A DNA stretch of 64,000 nt from Bradyrhizobium genosp. L (lineage in GTDB: Bacteria > Pseudomonadota > Alphaproteobacteria > Rhizobiales > Xanthobacteraceae), in NCBI RefSeq assembly GCF_015624485.1, contig NZ_CP061378.1, forward strand, positions 2,046,001 through 2,110,000, read 5' to 3'. The notes beneath the pieces were generated by a model. It saw only the letters and a program-made list of their open reading frames with translations. It ran no database searches and had not been told where the DNA came from. Each line of letters opens with the position of its first letter. Position 1 is the stretch's first letter. Made by a program: the position numbers and the translations under genes. Below, one piece after another: positions 8,691-16,834 of this stretch.

Positions 8691-10000
8691 GCTGGTTCGC
8701 CAGGCTCGCGCAGCTGTTCAGCTTCAGGCGCATCAGCGGCCAGATCGCGGCGCTGATCCTGGTTTCGCTGGTGCTGATGCATGTGCTGATGGCGGGCTAC
8801 TTCCTGCTCCGGCACCGCGAGCCGCGGCTGTTGGCGGACGAACCGGTGCAGCAGTTCGTCATGATCGCCCGGATTGTCGCGCGGACGCCCGTCGCCGATC
8901 GCGCCGCACTGGTGCGCGATATCGCGCACGCACTCCCGCATCTGCAACTGCGCCTGACGGAGGCCGCCGCGGTCATCCCGGCGGTCCAGGCCGGGCCAAC
9001 CCGCGTCATCGTTCGGTCGCTGGTCGAGGGCCCGCTCGAACTGGTCGAGCGGCCGCCGCCCGAGAAGACCGGCGTGCAGTTTCATCTTGCCGACGGCAGC
9101 CTGCTCGAGGCTGTCGCCGGGACGCTGCATTTGCCGCCGTTCATCACCGGCTTCTGGGCGAGCACGCTGCTGTTCCTGTTCATGAGCGTGACGCTGCTCG
9201 GGCTCTGGGCCGGCCGCGCACTGAGCCGGCCGCTCTCCGCATTCGCCCGTGCCGCGGAGAACTTCGACGTCGACCGCATTTCACCGCCGTTTCCGGAAAG
9301 CGGCCCCGAGGAGGTCAGGTCTGCCGCGCGGGCGCTGAACGCGATGCGCGAGCGGATCGCCGCGCTGATGAAGGACCGGATGCGGATGCTGGCCGCGATC
9401 AGCCACGATCTGCGCACGCCGATCACCCGGCTTCGGCTGCGCTCCGAATTCATCGCGGAGGAGGCGCAGCGAACGCAGACCCTGCGCGACCTCGACCAGA
9501 TGCAATCGATGCTGGAATCGGTGCTGACGCTGCTGCGCAGCGGCAATGTCGTGGAGCCGACGCTGGTCGACGTCGCAGCCCTGGTCCAATTGGTGTGCGA
9601 GCAGTTCTCGGACTGCGGTCATGCGGTGGCCTATCTCGGCCCGAAGCGGCTCAAGCTCACCGTCAGGTCCGACGAGATCAGGCGCGCCGTCACCAATCTG
9701 GTCGAGAACGCGGCGCGCTTCGGCAACCAGGTACAGGTGTCGCTGATCGTAAGCGACGCCACCGCGACCATCGAGGTCGCGGACAATGGGCCGGGAATTC
9801 CCGAGCACAAGAAGTCCGTCATGCTCGAACCCTTTGTGCGCGGCGACGAAGCCCGCACCATGGACGAAAGCAGCGGCTTCGGCCTCGGCCTGTCGATCAC
9901 GCAGACCATCGCGCAGACCCATGGCGGCTCGCTGTCGCTGCTCGACAACGTCCCGCACGGCCTGCGCGCCGTCATGCGGCTTCCGTGCGTGGCGGGGTGA
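8687..10000 (+). CDS. Two-component sensor histidine kinase
   Basis: A 437-residue membrane sensor kinase. Transmembrane segment one is near residues 20 to 40 (IAALILVSLVLMHVLMAGYFLL), a periplasmic sensor of about 110 residues follows, then segment two (FWASTLLFLFMSVTLLGLWAG) and a HAMP domain. The catalytic core has the H-box AAISHDLRTPITRLRLR, N-box NLVENAARFG, G1 VADNGPGIPE and G2 GFGLGLSI. The GTG start overlaps the regulator stop (GTGA), which fixes the start and shows translational coupling. It resembles EnvZ-like kinases in layout. The signal is unknown. Confidence 0.94.
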   Translation: MSWFARLAQLFSFRRISGQIAALILVSLVLMHVLMAGYFLLRHREPRLLADEPVQQFVMIARIVARTPVADRAALVRDIAHALPHLQLRLTEAAAVIPAVQAGPTRVIVRSLVEGPLELVERPPPEKTGVQFHLADGSLLEAVAGTLHLPPFITGFWASTLLFLFMSVTLLGLWAGRALSRPLSAFARAAENFDVDRISPPFPESGPEEVRSAARALNAMRERIAALMKDRMRMLAAISHDLRTPITRLRLRSEFIAEEAQRTQTLRDLDQMQSMLESVLTLLRSGNVVEPTLVDVAALVQLVCEQFSDCGHAVAYLGPKRLKLTVRSDEIRRAVTNLVENAARFGNQVQVSLIVSDATATIEVADNGPGIPEHKKSVMLEPFVRGDEARTMDESSGFGLGLSITQTIAQTHGGSLSLLDNVPHGLRAVMRLPCVAG

Positions 10001-10088
10001 GCAGTTGACCTCCAGCGTCACGGTATCCCGCGTGCGGGGGTGACGACACCGCGTGCTTGATTGCGCGACAGCGCCACAAATTCACTGC

Positions 10089-10206
10089 CGTCCCGGCGAA
10101 GGCCGGGACCCATAACCACCAAATGTCATTGCTGCCCGACGCCGGGACGCCGCGTCCCGATCACGGCATTCGCCGCGGAGTATGGGTCCCGGCCTTCGCC
10201 GGGACG
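10089..10206. repeat. Perfect 25-base inverted repeat between convergent genes
   Basis: Two arms of 25 bases (10089 to 10113 and 10182 to 10206) are exact reverse complements around a 68-base spacer; each arm itself contains the palindrome TCCCGGCGAAGGCCGGGA. It lies between the convergent histidine kinase and acyl-CoA dehydrogenase genes. It is a REP-type element typical of these genomes and may end transcription from both sides. Confidence 0.88.
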
Positions 10207-10231
10207 ACATGTGGAGAGAGCAGCGAACGCG

Positions 10232-12010
10232 TCACCCCGCCAGCACCGCATCCGCGCCGGTGACGCCCTCCGCGCTTTCCGTCACCGTTTTCTCCAGCGA
10301 TGGGGCCTGCACGGAGATGTTCTCGGCAAAGAACCGCGCCAGCGCGACGTAGCGCTGCGGCTCGGCGTCGCCATTGGCCTTGGCGGCGAGCGCCGCGCCA
10401 GCCAGCATGCAGCCGCCGAGCGTGGCGCCGAACAGGCGCAGATACGGGGTGGCGCCGGCGAGCGCATCGTTCGGCGCGGAGGCGAGGCGCTCGAGCAGCC
10501 ATTTGCTCGCGCGCTCCAGCGCGGCATGCGCGTCGCGCAGTTTGGTCCCCGTGGTGCCGAACGCCGGATCGTTCGAGGCCTCGACCTGCTTGATGGTGGC
10601 GGCGAGCTCGTCGAGCAGCGCCCACACCGAGGCGCCGCCATTGGCGCCGAGCTTGCGGGTGACGAGGTCGATCGACTGGATGCCGTTGGTGCCTTCATAG
10701 ATCGAGGTGATGCGGGCGTCGCGATAGTGCTGAGCCGCGCCGGTCTCCTCGATAAAACCCATGCCGCCATGGATCTGGACGCCGAGATAGGCGACCTCGT
10801 TGCCGATGTCGGTGGAGAACGCTTTTGCGATCGGCGTCAGCAGCGCGCCGCGTGCGGCGGCGTCCGCGCGCACCTTGGCATCCTTGGCGCGCACGGAAAC
10901 GTCGAGTGCGACCGCGGTGGCGTAGCAGATCGAGCGCGCCGCCGCCGTCATGCTGCGCATCTGCATCAGCATGCGCTTGACGTCGGGATGCACGATGATC
11001 GGATCCATGCCGTCGGCCTTGCGGCCGATCGCCTTGCCCTGCTTGCGCTCCTGCGCATAGGCCAACGCCTGCTGATAGGCGCGGTCGGCAATGCCGACGC
11101 CTTCGAGGCCGACGCCGAGCCGGGCCTGGTTCATCATCGTGAACATGCAGCGCATGCCCTGGTTCTCTTCGCCGATCAGATAGCCGATCGCGCCGCCTTG
11201 ATCGCCCATGGTCATGGTGCAGGTCGGCGAAGCGTGCATGCCGAGCTTGTGCTCGACGCCGCTGGCATGGATGTCGTTGCGCGCGCCAAGCGCGCCGTCG
11301 GCATTGACCAGGAATTTCGGAACGAGAAACAGCGAGATCCCCTTGGTCCCGGCAGGCGCATCGGGCAATCGTGCGAGCACGAAATGCACGATATTGTCGG
11401 TCATGTCGTGCTCGCCATAGGTGATGAATATCTTGGTGCCCTTGATGCGGTAGGTGCCGTCGGCCTGCTTTTCCGCGCGGGTGCGCAGCGCGCCGACATC
11501 GGAGCCGGCATTGGGCTCGGTGAGTTGCATCGTGCCGGTCCATTCGCCGGTGACGAGCTTCTCCAGATAGATTTGCTTCAACTCTGCACTGCCATGGGCG
11601 TCGAGCGCCTCGATCGCCGACAGTGTCAGGAGCGGGCAGAGGCCGAACGCGACGTTCGAGGCGCTCCAGATCTCGGTGCAGGCGGCATTGATCGCCAGCG
11701 GCAGCCCCTGGCCGCCGAACGCTTCCGGTCCCGACACCGCGTTCCATCCGGCGGCGGTCCAACGCTGATAGGCGTCGGGCCAGCCGGGCGCCGTCGTCAC
11801 CTTGCCGTCATCGAGCTTGATGCCGTGCTCGTCGCCGATTTTGTTCAGCGGCGCCAGCACGTCGGACGCGAACTTGCCGGCTTCTTCCAAGACCGCGGCG
11901 GTGATGTCGCCGTCGAAATCGCCGTAATGACCGGCCGCGACGGCGGCTGCGAGGCCCGCGCCATGATTGAGGGACAACAGGATGTCGTTGATCGGCGCGC
12001 GATAGGTCAT
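10232..12010 (-). CDS. Acyl-CoA dehydrogenase, large DmdC-like type
   Basis: A 592-residue acyl-CoA dehydrogenase with the usual three domains plus an extra C-terminal helical domain, the layout of the 3-methylmercaptopropionyl-CoA dehydrogenase (DmdC) type group. Visible markers are the N-terminal MTYRAPINDILLSLNH, the FAD/substrate segment MQLTEPNAGSDVGALRTRA near residue 160, and the C-terminal IYEGTNGIQSIDLVTRKL near residue 440, which family members use for FAD binding. It introduces a double bond into an acyl-CoA and passes electrons to ETF. ATG at 12010 has GGGAG upstream. Many rhizobial members of this group are general fatty or branched acyl-CoA enzymes, so DMSP use is not implied. 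Confidence 0.92.
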   Translation of the reverse strand: MTYRAPINDILLSLNHGAGLAAAVAAGHYGDFDGDITAAVLEEAGKFASDVLAPLNKIGDEHGIKLDDGKVTTAPGWPDAYQRWTAAGWNAVSGPEAFGGQGLPLAINAACTEIWSASNVAFGLCPLLTLSAIEALDAHGSAELKQIYLEKLVTGEWTGTMQLTEPNAGSDVGALRTRAEKQADGTYRIKGTKIFITYGEHDMTDNIVHFVLARLPDAPAGTKGISLFLVPKFLVNADGALGARNDIHASGVEHKLGMHASPTCTMTMGDQGGAIGYLIGEENQGMRCMFTMMNQARLGVGLEGVGIADRAYQQALAYAQERKQGKAIGRKADGMDPIIVHPDVKRMLMQMRSMTAAARSICYATAVALDVSVRAKDAKVRADAAARGALLTPIAKAFSTDIGNEVAYLGVQIHGGMGFIEETGAAQHYRDARITSIYEGTNGIQSIDLVTRKLGANGGASVWALLDELAATIKQVEASNDPAFGTTGTKLRDAHAALERASKWLLERLASAPNDALAGATPYLRLFGATLGGCMLAGAALAAKANGDAEPQRYVALARFFAENISVQAPSLEKTVTESAEGVTGADAVLAG

Positions 12011-12226
12011 GGCGATTACTCCCGAGAACGTGTTTGGAAATTGTCTTCCCATGAAACCGGCGGCCTCTCAACAGGCCGAACGGACATCACCTGGTCCGCT
12101 TCGGTCACCGCGGCGTTGCCTTAGGGGTGTCGACATTGGCCGGCGGCTTTCGCCTGAATTCGCTCGTTAGGCTGTTGAAATGGCCGTTCTCACTCTATAG
12201 ACCGGCGTTGCCCTCGATCGGCGCGT

Positions 12227-12301
12227 TGGGGCGTAGCCAAGCGGTAAGGCAGCGGATTTTGATTCCGCCATTCGGAGGTTCGATCCCTCCCGCCCCAGCC
12301 A
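12227..12301 (+). tRNA. tRNA-Gln(UUG)
   Basis: A 75-base tRNA including the encoded CCA. The acceptor stem pairs TGGGGCG with CGCCCCA, the anticodon stem GCGGA/TCCGC holds the loop TTTTGAT with anticodon TTG, and the T arm is GGAGGTTCGATCCCTCC. The anticodon reads CAA glutamine codons. It marks the change from core-like genes to the accessory region, and tRNA genes are common integration sites. Confidence 0.97.
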
Positions 12302-12534
12302 TTGATATTACTACAGAAATCCCATTTCTGGGATCATTTGGAAATGACGGAGTTCGCTGCCCGTTGAGGAAAAGGCCGCAGTTTCATAGGAGCGTCCGGA
12401 GACCAAGCCGGAAGATCGGGGACGGCCAGATCGGTTCTGCAGGCCCAACGAGCCTAACGTCGGTTTACCTTGGTTACCCTGGCTCATAAACGCAGTTCAC
12501 CAAGCGACCCGGCTGGCTCGCATGAGCGCAAGGA

Positions 12535-12732
12535 CTACCTCGAGGAACCCGTCTTGCCGGGGGTCCGCAATCTCGATGACGAAAGATATTCCTCCATTTG
12601 CGATGTGGCCCGAAGCTGTCCAATTTTGTCCAACAGCAACTCCAGGTTCGCAATCTGCGCCTCGATAGAGGCCTTCTCGGTGGCGATTTCGGATTCTGAT
12701 AAAGGAGATTTCGGTCGACGACGACGCTGCAT
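12535..12732 (-). CDS. Small coiled-coil protein
   Basis: A 65-residue basic and helical protein. Its centre (ASIEAQIANLELLLDKIGQL) resembles the N-terminal helix of the next gene on this strand (LETRIANLDVALDAIGRL, 13134 to 13616), which is the main reason to believe it is real. No strong ribosome binding site is visible. The function is unknown; a short coiled coil of this kind could be a dimerisation partner. Confidence 0.4.
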   Translation of the reverse strand: MQRRRRPKSPLSESEIATEKASIEAQIANLELLLDKIGQLRATSQMEEYLSSSRLRTPGKTGSSR

Positions 12733-13133
12733 GCTAGACGTGCTCGCGATTGCGGCTTTCGCCGTTGGGTAAACAGAGATTACCTATTTAATACGCCAGC
12801 GCGTCATTATCGGTTTCAGATCGAGCAAAAATAGCGGGTCTGCCTTAAACGCATAAGAAATCATCCAAATTTTATGTTCTGATTAAAATCTATGGGTCCA
12901 TAGAACAATATTATGTGTAACGCGGCCCGGGCCAATGCAAAATGGCTGCCCGCCGATTGACGTGGTTTCCGGCGGACGCGCATCGGGCAATGACTTCAGA
13001 TGCCAGATATGGCTTTCCGGCCGAGCGTCAACGCAGGAACGATGCCGGTCATCGGCTTGAGCGCGGGGCTCCGGGATATCGATCGACCGCTGCGGAGCAG
13101 GCGTCTTGTGGCCTACCGCATGATGCGACCTTT
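12733..13133. other. Intergenic region with an AT-rich patch
   Basis: About 400 bases without a convincing gene. The left half (about 12775 to 12915) is AT-rich and includes TATTTAATA and GATTAAAATC, suiting a promoter for the small gene on the minus strand or for a regulatory site. The right half is GC-rich and shows nothing I can support. Confidence 0.45.
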
Positions 13134-13616
13134 TCATCCAACTCGCCGCCGCATCCCGTTGCAGAACCGTGCTACCAGATCGAGAGTGTTGTGCGCTTCA
13201 ACGAGTACCTGATTGGCCCGTGCTCGTTCGCTTGACCCTTCTTGAAAGCCATTTCGCCAGGCGCGGAGCTCTTCAACGCGACGTCGATATCTCGCCAACA
13301 CGTCCTCTGCGAAGGCTACCTGCTCGGAGCTTCGGTCCAGCTTGCCCTGTTCTTCGATCAGGAGTTGATTGAGAGCCGTTCTTCTCTCGAAAGGGAGATC
13401 GCGGTCTTGCAGCCTGTCCAGGAGGTTCCGAATATTCTCGCGTGCGATCGACTGTTGCTGTTCAGGCGCCGGTCCATGCGATGAAGCTCTCTCGTCAAGG
13501 GAAGCGACTTGAAGCCGACCTATCGCGTCCAACGCCACGTCGAGGTTTGCAATCCTGGTTTCGAGCTTAATCCTTTCTGCTTGTTTCCGAGCCTTCGACT
13601 TTCCGGAATGCGGCAT
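13134..13616 (-). CDS. Coiled-coil protein of unknown function
   Basis: A 160-residue, strongly charged, almost fully helical protein. Long heptad-like stretches include KARKQAERIKLETRIANLD and VLARYRRRVEELRAWRNGFQ. ATG at 13616 is chosen for GAGGGCAAGG directly upstream. The N-terminal helix is shared with the small protein at 12535 to 12732, so the two are likely relatives. No known domain is recognised and no signal peptide is present, so it should be cytoplasmic. The neighbours are other small accessory genes. Confidence 0.6.
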   Translation of the reverse strand: MPHSGKSKARKQAERIKLETRIANLDVALDAIGRLQVASLDERASSHGPAPEQQQSIARENIRNLLDRLQDRDLPFERRTALNQLLIEEQGKLDRSSEQVAFAEDVLARYRRRVEELRAWRNGFQEGSSERARANQVLVEAHNTLDLVARFCNGMRRRVG

Positions 13617-13720
13617 CCTTGCCCTCGAGTTCTGAATCAACCTCAGTTGTTTTGGTTCAAAAGGATAAACCCTGCTGTTGGAGAAAATTCCCGCGGCAAC
13701 AAAGATATCTGGTTCTACAA

Positions 13721-13996
13721 TCAGTCAATAATGCACGGACGAGCAGCCATATAATTTAGTGCAAGTAATTCCGCTGAAGATATCCGGCCTTCTACGGCGT
13801 AGGTGCCATGAAAGTACGTGGAACTACGGACAACATACTGTCCTTCGCCGCGCGTCATCCGACGGCCACCGGTCGAAGGTGCCACAATCCGCAAGTGCCC
13901 TTTTTGCTGAAGCTCGAGCACCGCCGCGTTGCCGGCCTTGGAAGTCGCGGTCGCGGTCGAGTTGGGCGCTGCATTCGCGAAATTGACGATATTCAT
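13721..13996 (-). CDS. Small hypothetical protein
   Basis: A 91-residue frame starting MNIVNFANAAPNSTATATS with GCAGGA just upstream of the ATG at 13996. It includes AAVLELQQKGHLRIVAPSTG and ends NYMAARPCIID. The Thr/Ser/Ala-rich start is unlike a signal peptide. It begins at the edge of an AT-rich promoter-like island (14020 to 14075) that it shares with the divergent gene at 14104. I do not recognise the family. Confidence 0.45.
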   Translation of the reverse strand: MNIVNFANAAPNSTATATSKAGNAAVLELQQKGHLRIVAPSTGGRRMTRGEGQYVVRSSTYFHGTYAVEGRISSAELLALNYMAARPCIID

Positions 13997-14019
13997 TGTC
14001 CTGCAAATATATGGCATTG

Positions 14020-14075
14020 AATAATAATTAAAACCGACATAATGTTTAAATTACGAATTAAATGTTAAGTTTGTT
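14020..14075. promoter_or_regulatory. AT-rich island between divergent small genes
   Basis: The stretch carries AATAATAATTAAAA, TTTAAATTA and AATTAAATGTTAA between divergent genes. It belongs to a series of ATTTAA/TTAAAT-rich islands found upstream of transcription units throughout this part of the window. Confidence 0.5.
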
Positions 14076-14103
14076 ATTTTGGCGTTTGTGTGAGGGCCAT
14101 ATT

Positions 14104-14397
14104 ATGGTGTGCATTGATGATTCGCTCGATAGAATTCGAGCTGAAGTCACCAACCTGACCCCCTTTTCGCGGGTTGCGTCGAACCCCCGTGCATTGGAAA
14201 CGCAGATCAGGGCCCGCAAGAATATCCTAAATGAAATAGAGGCGATCCATCGCCGATTCAATTCTTGGCTGTCCCAACGGGAGGTCTCATCAGCGATGGC
14301 GACCACGGGAGAGTCAGGGCGGCGCCGCTCTCCAGGCGTGAGGGGGCGTCGGAATGCGTCGCGCCGCAAACGGCAGCGAAACGGGGGCGTCTCATGA
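14104..14397 (+). CDS. Small helical protein with basic tail
   Basis: A 97-residue protein beginning MVCIDDSLDRIRAEVTNLT, with GAGGGCC upstream of the ATG. The middle (ALETQIRARKNILNEIEAIH) is helical and charged; the last 25 residues are very rich in Arg and Gly, suggesting nucleic-acid contact. The layout recalls the short coiled-coil proteins nearby. No family is recognised. Confidence 0.5.
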   Translation: MVCIDDSLDRIRAEVTNLTPFSRVASNPRALETQIRARKNILNEIEAIHRRFNSWLSQREVSSAMATTGESGRRRSPGVRGRRNASRRKRQRNGGVS

Positions 14398-14412
14398 CAG
14401 TTGGATGTGGTC

Positions 14413-14592
14413 ATGATTGATCTGACGCCTCACTATCGCATATTTGAGGCCGAAAAGAATGCGCGGGAATGTCAGGCGTCAACGTTGAGCCAAATGAGCG
14501 CCGTCATAATAAGCAACAAAATATCCGAATATATGGTGTTTAAATGTCTGTGCGATGACGCCGGGTCACTTGTGCGCCGACTGCCGGAATAG
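14413..14592 (+). CDS. Possible small protein
   Basis: A 59-residue frame (MIDLTPHYRIFEAEKNAREC at the start) between the basic-tail protein and the H-NS gene, in the same direction. There is no good ribosome binding site and no recognisable motif. It is included because it fills an otherwise unexplained gap in a run of same-strand small genes. Confidence is low. Confidence 0.28.
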   Translation: MIDLTPHYRIFEAEKNARECQASTLSQMSAVIISNKISEYMVFKCLCDDAGSLVRRLPE

Positions 14593-14636
14593 TATGTGTT
14601 GAGATAGCGAAGCAACGGGAATGCCGAAGGCGAACG

Positions 14637-15008
14637 ATGTCTCTAAAGAAACTCGACCTGGAAAGCATGGCAGTAGATGAGCTGTGGTCTCTGCATGAGC
14701 AGGTCACGAGAGTCCTGTCGGCGAGGATCAACGCAGAGAAGATCGAACTCGAAAAGCGCCTTGTGATCCTCAATCGGGGCAGGGATGCCGTCGAGGGAGG
14801 CGATGACTGGCAGGCAACGAGCGGTAGCGGGAAGGCGAGGCGCAAATATCCGAGAGTGCTTCCGAAGTACCGCAATCCAGACGTGCCTTCGGAGACTTGG
14901 TCGGGGCGCGGGAAGTTGCCGCGCTGGCTGGCTGCTGCAATGAAGTCTGGGCATAAGATCGAAGAGTTTCGCATCGGCGAGACGGGCCGTGCGAAGGGCC
15001 GGCGCTAA
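14637..15008 (+). CDS. H-NS-family nucleoid protein (first copy)
   Basis: A 123-residue H-NS-like DNA-binding protein. The N-terminal half is a coiled-coil oligomerisation region (DELWSLHEQVTRVLSARINA), and the C-terminal half holds the family's DNA-binding motif, here PKYRNPDVPSETWSGRGKLP. Such proteins bind AT-rich DNA and silence acquired genes. GAAGGCG lies upstream of the ATG. A second copy with the same motif is at 31702, about 17 kb away. The surrounding region is rich in AT-rich islands, so both could act on this locus. Confidence 0.88.
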   Translation: MSLKKLDLESMAVDELWSLHEQVTRVLSARINAEKIELEKRLVILNRGRDAVEGGDDWQATSGSGKARRKYPRVLPKYRNPDVPSETWSGRGKLPRWLAAAMKSGHKIEEFRIGETGRAKGRR

Positions 15009-15088
15009 AACAGCGATCTAACGGCAATTCCTGGTTGGCGCGTCGGGCCGATTTCAGGCTGCAAGCAGCTAAATCTCGCGTCTCCGGG

Positions 15089-15640
15089 TCATTTTTGGAT
15101 CCGGGCGGGCGATCCGTAGGCTTTGGATCGCGCAGGGATATCCCGGTTTACCAGAGAGTTTGCGCCAATAATGGCTCCGTCACCGATGGTGACCCCCATC
15201 TGCACGATCGCGTTCGGTCCGATGTATACGCCGTGTCCGATCTTTGTCGGCGCGTAGTCAATCGGCTCGACGCCCAGCGAGACCGAGCGCCTGACAGTGT
15301 TGTGCGTGTAGATCTGGGTGCCGGCCGAGATCGAGCACCAATCCCCGATATCGAGACCTTGTCCTGAGCCGTCCAGGATGCAGCCGGGGCCAATCCACGT
15401 GTTGCGTCCCACCCGGACGTTGCCCAAAACGAGGACGCTGTCATACATTGTCGTTCCCTCGCCGAAGCCGCATTCGGCTGCGTTTTCGGACCGTTCCGTA
15501 AGAAGGTCGGCCAGGGAAACTCTGCGGTTAAATTGCTGCTTCTTTCGCTTTGCCAGTATTTTTAGGAAATGGCGAATAATGCCCAACCAGCGCGCCGATC
15601 GGTCAAATTCGAGCGTTTCGGCATCGCGCATTGGTGCCAT
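15089..15640 (-). CDS. Hexapeptide-repeat acyltransferase (WbbJ/LacA-like)
   Basis: A 183-residue left-handed beta-helix acyltransferase. The hexapeptide repeats run from VLVLGNVRVGRNTWIGPGC to AIVQMGVTIGDGAIIGANS, with the catalytic histidine likely in IYTHNTV, and the usual ending IPARSKAYGSPARI. In the family it transfers an acetyl or other acyl group from CoA to a sugar. ATG at 15640 has GAGG upstream; a second ATG is at 15631. It probably decorates the polysaccharide made by the locus to the right. Confidence 0.85.
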   Translation of the reverse strand: MAPMRDAETLEFDRSARWLGIIRHFLKILAKRKKQQFNRRVSLADLLTERSENAAECGFGEGTTMYDSVLVLGNVRVGRNTWIGPGCILDGSGQGLDIGDWCSISAGTQIYTHNTVRRSVSLGVEPIDYAPTKIGHGVYIGPNAIVQMGVTIGDGAIIGANSLVNRDIPARSKAYGSPARIQK

Positions 15641-15727
15641 GGGCAGGGGCCTCGTGCGCCGGTCATAGCGATGCGCAGCCGGTCTCTGCCGGCAAACTCG
15701 CAACAAATCAGATCCTCGCGGCTCGGC

Positions 15728-15988
15728 TCAGTGATAAGCTTTCCGGCTGGCCCTCGACCGCCTGTCGCCCGGCATCGCGGCATTGCAGGGCTGCAGTCTT
15801 CCCCGGCATTGTCCTCGCCGTGATTGCTCTACAAGAAGAGTGGCGGCCCGGAGCTCCGCGCGCAACTGGCTTACGCTCCTTAGCTGCGCGATGAAATCAT
15901 CCAGGAATTCCAGGCGCCGGTCAAAAACGGTCGTCCCTTGAATATCCGATACTTTAATTGTCGACCTCGAACCCACGGAGTTGGTCAT
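15728..15988 (-). CDS. Small hypothetical protein
   Basis: An 86-residue protein starting MTNSVGSRSTIKVSDIQG, with GAGGGCAGG upstream of the ATG. The middle (RRLEFLDDFIAQLRSVSQLR) is helical, and the C-terminal third is Arg-rich with two cysteines. It has no signal peptide and no recognised domain. It is of the same style as the other small helical proteins nearby. Confidence 0.5.
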   Translation of the reverse strand: MTNSVGSRSTIKVSDIQGTTVFDRRLEFLDDFIAQLRSVSQLRAELRAATLLVEQSRRGQCRGRLQPCNAAMPGDRRSRASRKAYH

Positions 15989-16192
15989 TAACCTGCCCTC
16001 GCAAAATCCGTTAAACAACACACTTGCCGCCGTCGTCGCTGCAATGGGCTGACGGTGATAATCTAACGTACCTCGCGGACGGCAAAGTCGCCAGTAAATT
16101 CGATTCGGCTGCGTCGAAATGCCCATAAAGATAAATGGGTTAAATGGAACTTGGTATCCCAGGCTCCGTCAAGTCCACACCGCGGAATGACG

Positions 16193-16480
16193 TCAGCGTG
16201 GAGTTCCTTCGGCGCCCTTGGGGTGGTTTCTCGGCCACCCATTGCAATGGGCCTCCTCATGCTCCCGCAACAGCTGTTGAGTTCTCGGGGCGACTCCGCC
16301 CTTTCCGACGACGGGCAAGTAGATGAAGCATTTGTCGCCGGCATGGGCGGGATAAAACAGCGTGCAGGCGAGTGCATCCTTGTTTCTGCAGTACTTCTGG
16401 ACGTCCGCCGCCGTCATGACCGTCTCGATGACCGGGCCGTCATAGGGATGAAGATAGGCTTGCGGAGGGGTTTCAATCAT
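16193..16480 (-). CDS. Small protein with HEEAH zinc-protease-like motif
   Basis: A 95-residue protein starting MIETPPQAYLHPYDGPV. Towards the end it has LLREHEEAHCNGWPRNHP, an HExxH motif followed by CNGWP; HExxH is the zinc-binding and catalytic motif of many metallopeptidases. The protein is much shorter than a normal protease, so it may be a minimal domain or a non-catalytic metal-binding protein. CGGAG lies about nine bases upstream of the ATG. It is preceded by a marked AT-rich island. I do not recognise a named family. Confidence 0.6.
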   Translation of the reverse strand: MIETPPQAYLHPYDGPVIETVMTAADVQKYCRNKDALACTLFYPAHAGDKCFIYLPVVGKGGVAPRTQQLLREHEEAHCNGWPRNHPKGAEGTPR

Positions 16481-16834
16481 TAATGCAATCTCCGTCTCGA
16501 TTAAATAATACAATATTTAATACCGGACTTTAAATCAGATTTAAATAACTAATTTAATTCGCGTCGGGCAAGCGGGCTTGGGCGAGCGAAAGCCCGGCCC
16601 CACCAGCGCATGCTCGCGGCGCGCCGGGAGCCATGCCGACGCGACGATGGCGCGTTCAGCCTCGTTTCAGCGTGGTGTCTGGTCGGTGAGTGATGAGGTC
16701 CGGGCGGCGGGCTGTTGACCGCGCTTGCGATGCTGATTTGGTAGCGCAATGGCGCTTGCAGCAGGGCGGCATGTCAGGAGCGCCGCCGTCGTTCGTGATG
16801 AGGCATGCTCGTCAGCGTCGGTCGTAAAGCGACC
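16481..16834. other. Intergenic region with strong AT-rich island
   Basis: About 350 bases. The part 16495 to 16562 has four copies of ATTTAA/TTAAAT (at about 16501, 16515, 16539 and 16552) and is very likely the promoter region of the HEEAH gene. The rest, GC-rich, shows no gene I can support. Confidence 0.55.

Noticed and set aside
10061..12124. A 687-codon open frame opposite the acyl-CoA dehydrogenase
   Set aside because: It is also an antisense shadow; it crosses the palindromic repeat and has no recognisable domain or ribosome binding site.
12302..16834. Prophage remnant after the tRNA
   Set aside because: No integrase, terminase, capsid, tail or lysis gene can be recognised; H-NS and small coiled-coil genes alone do not make a phage.
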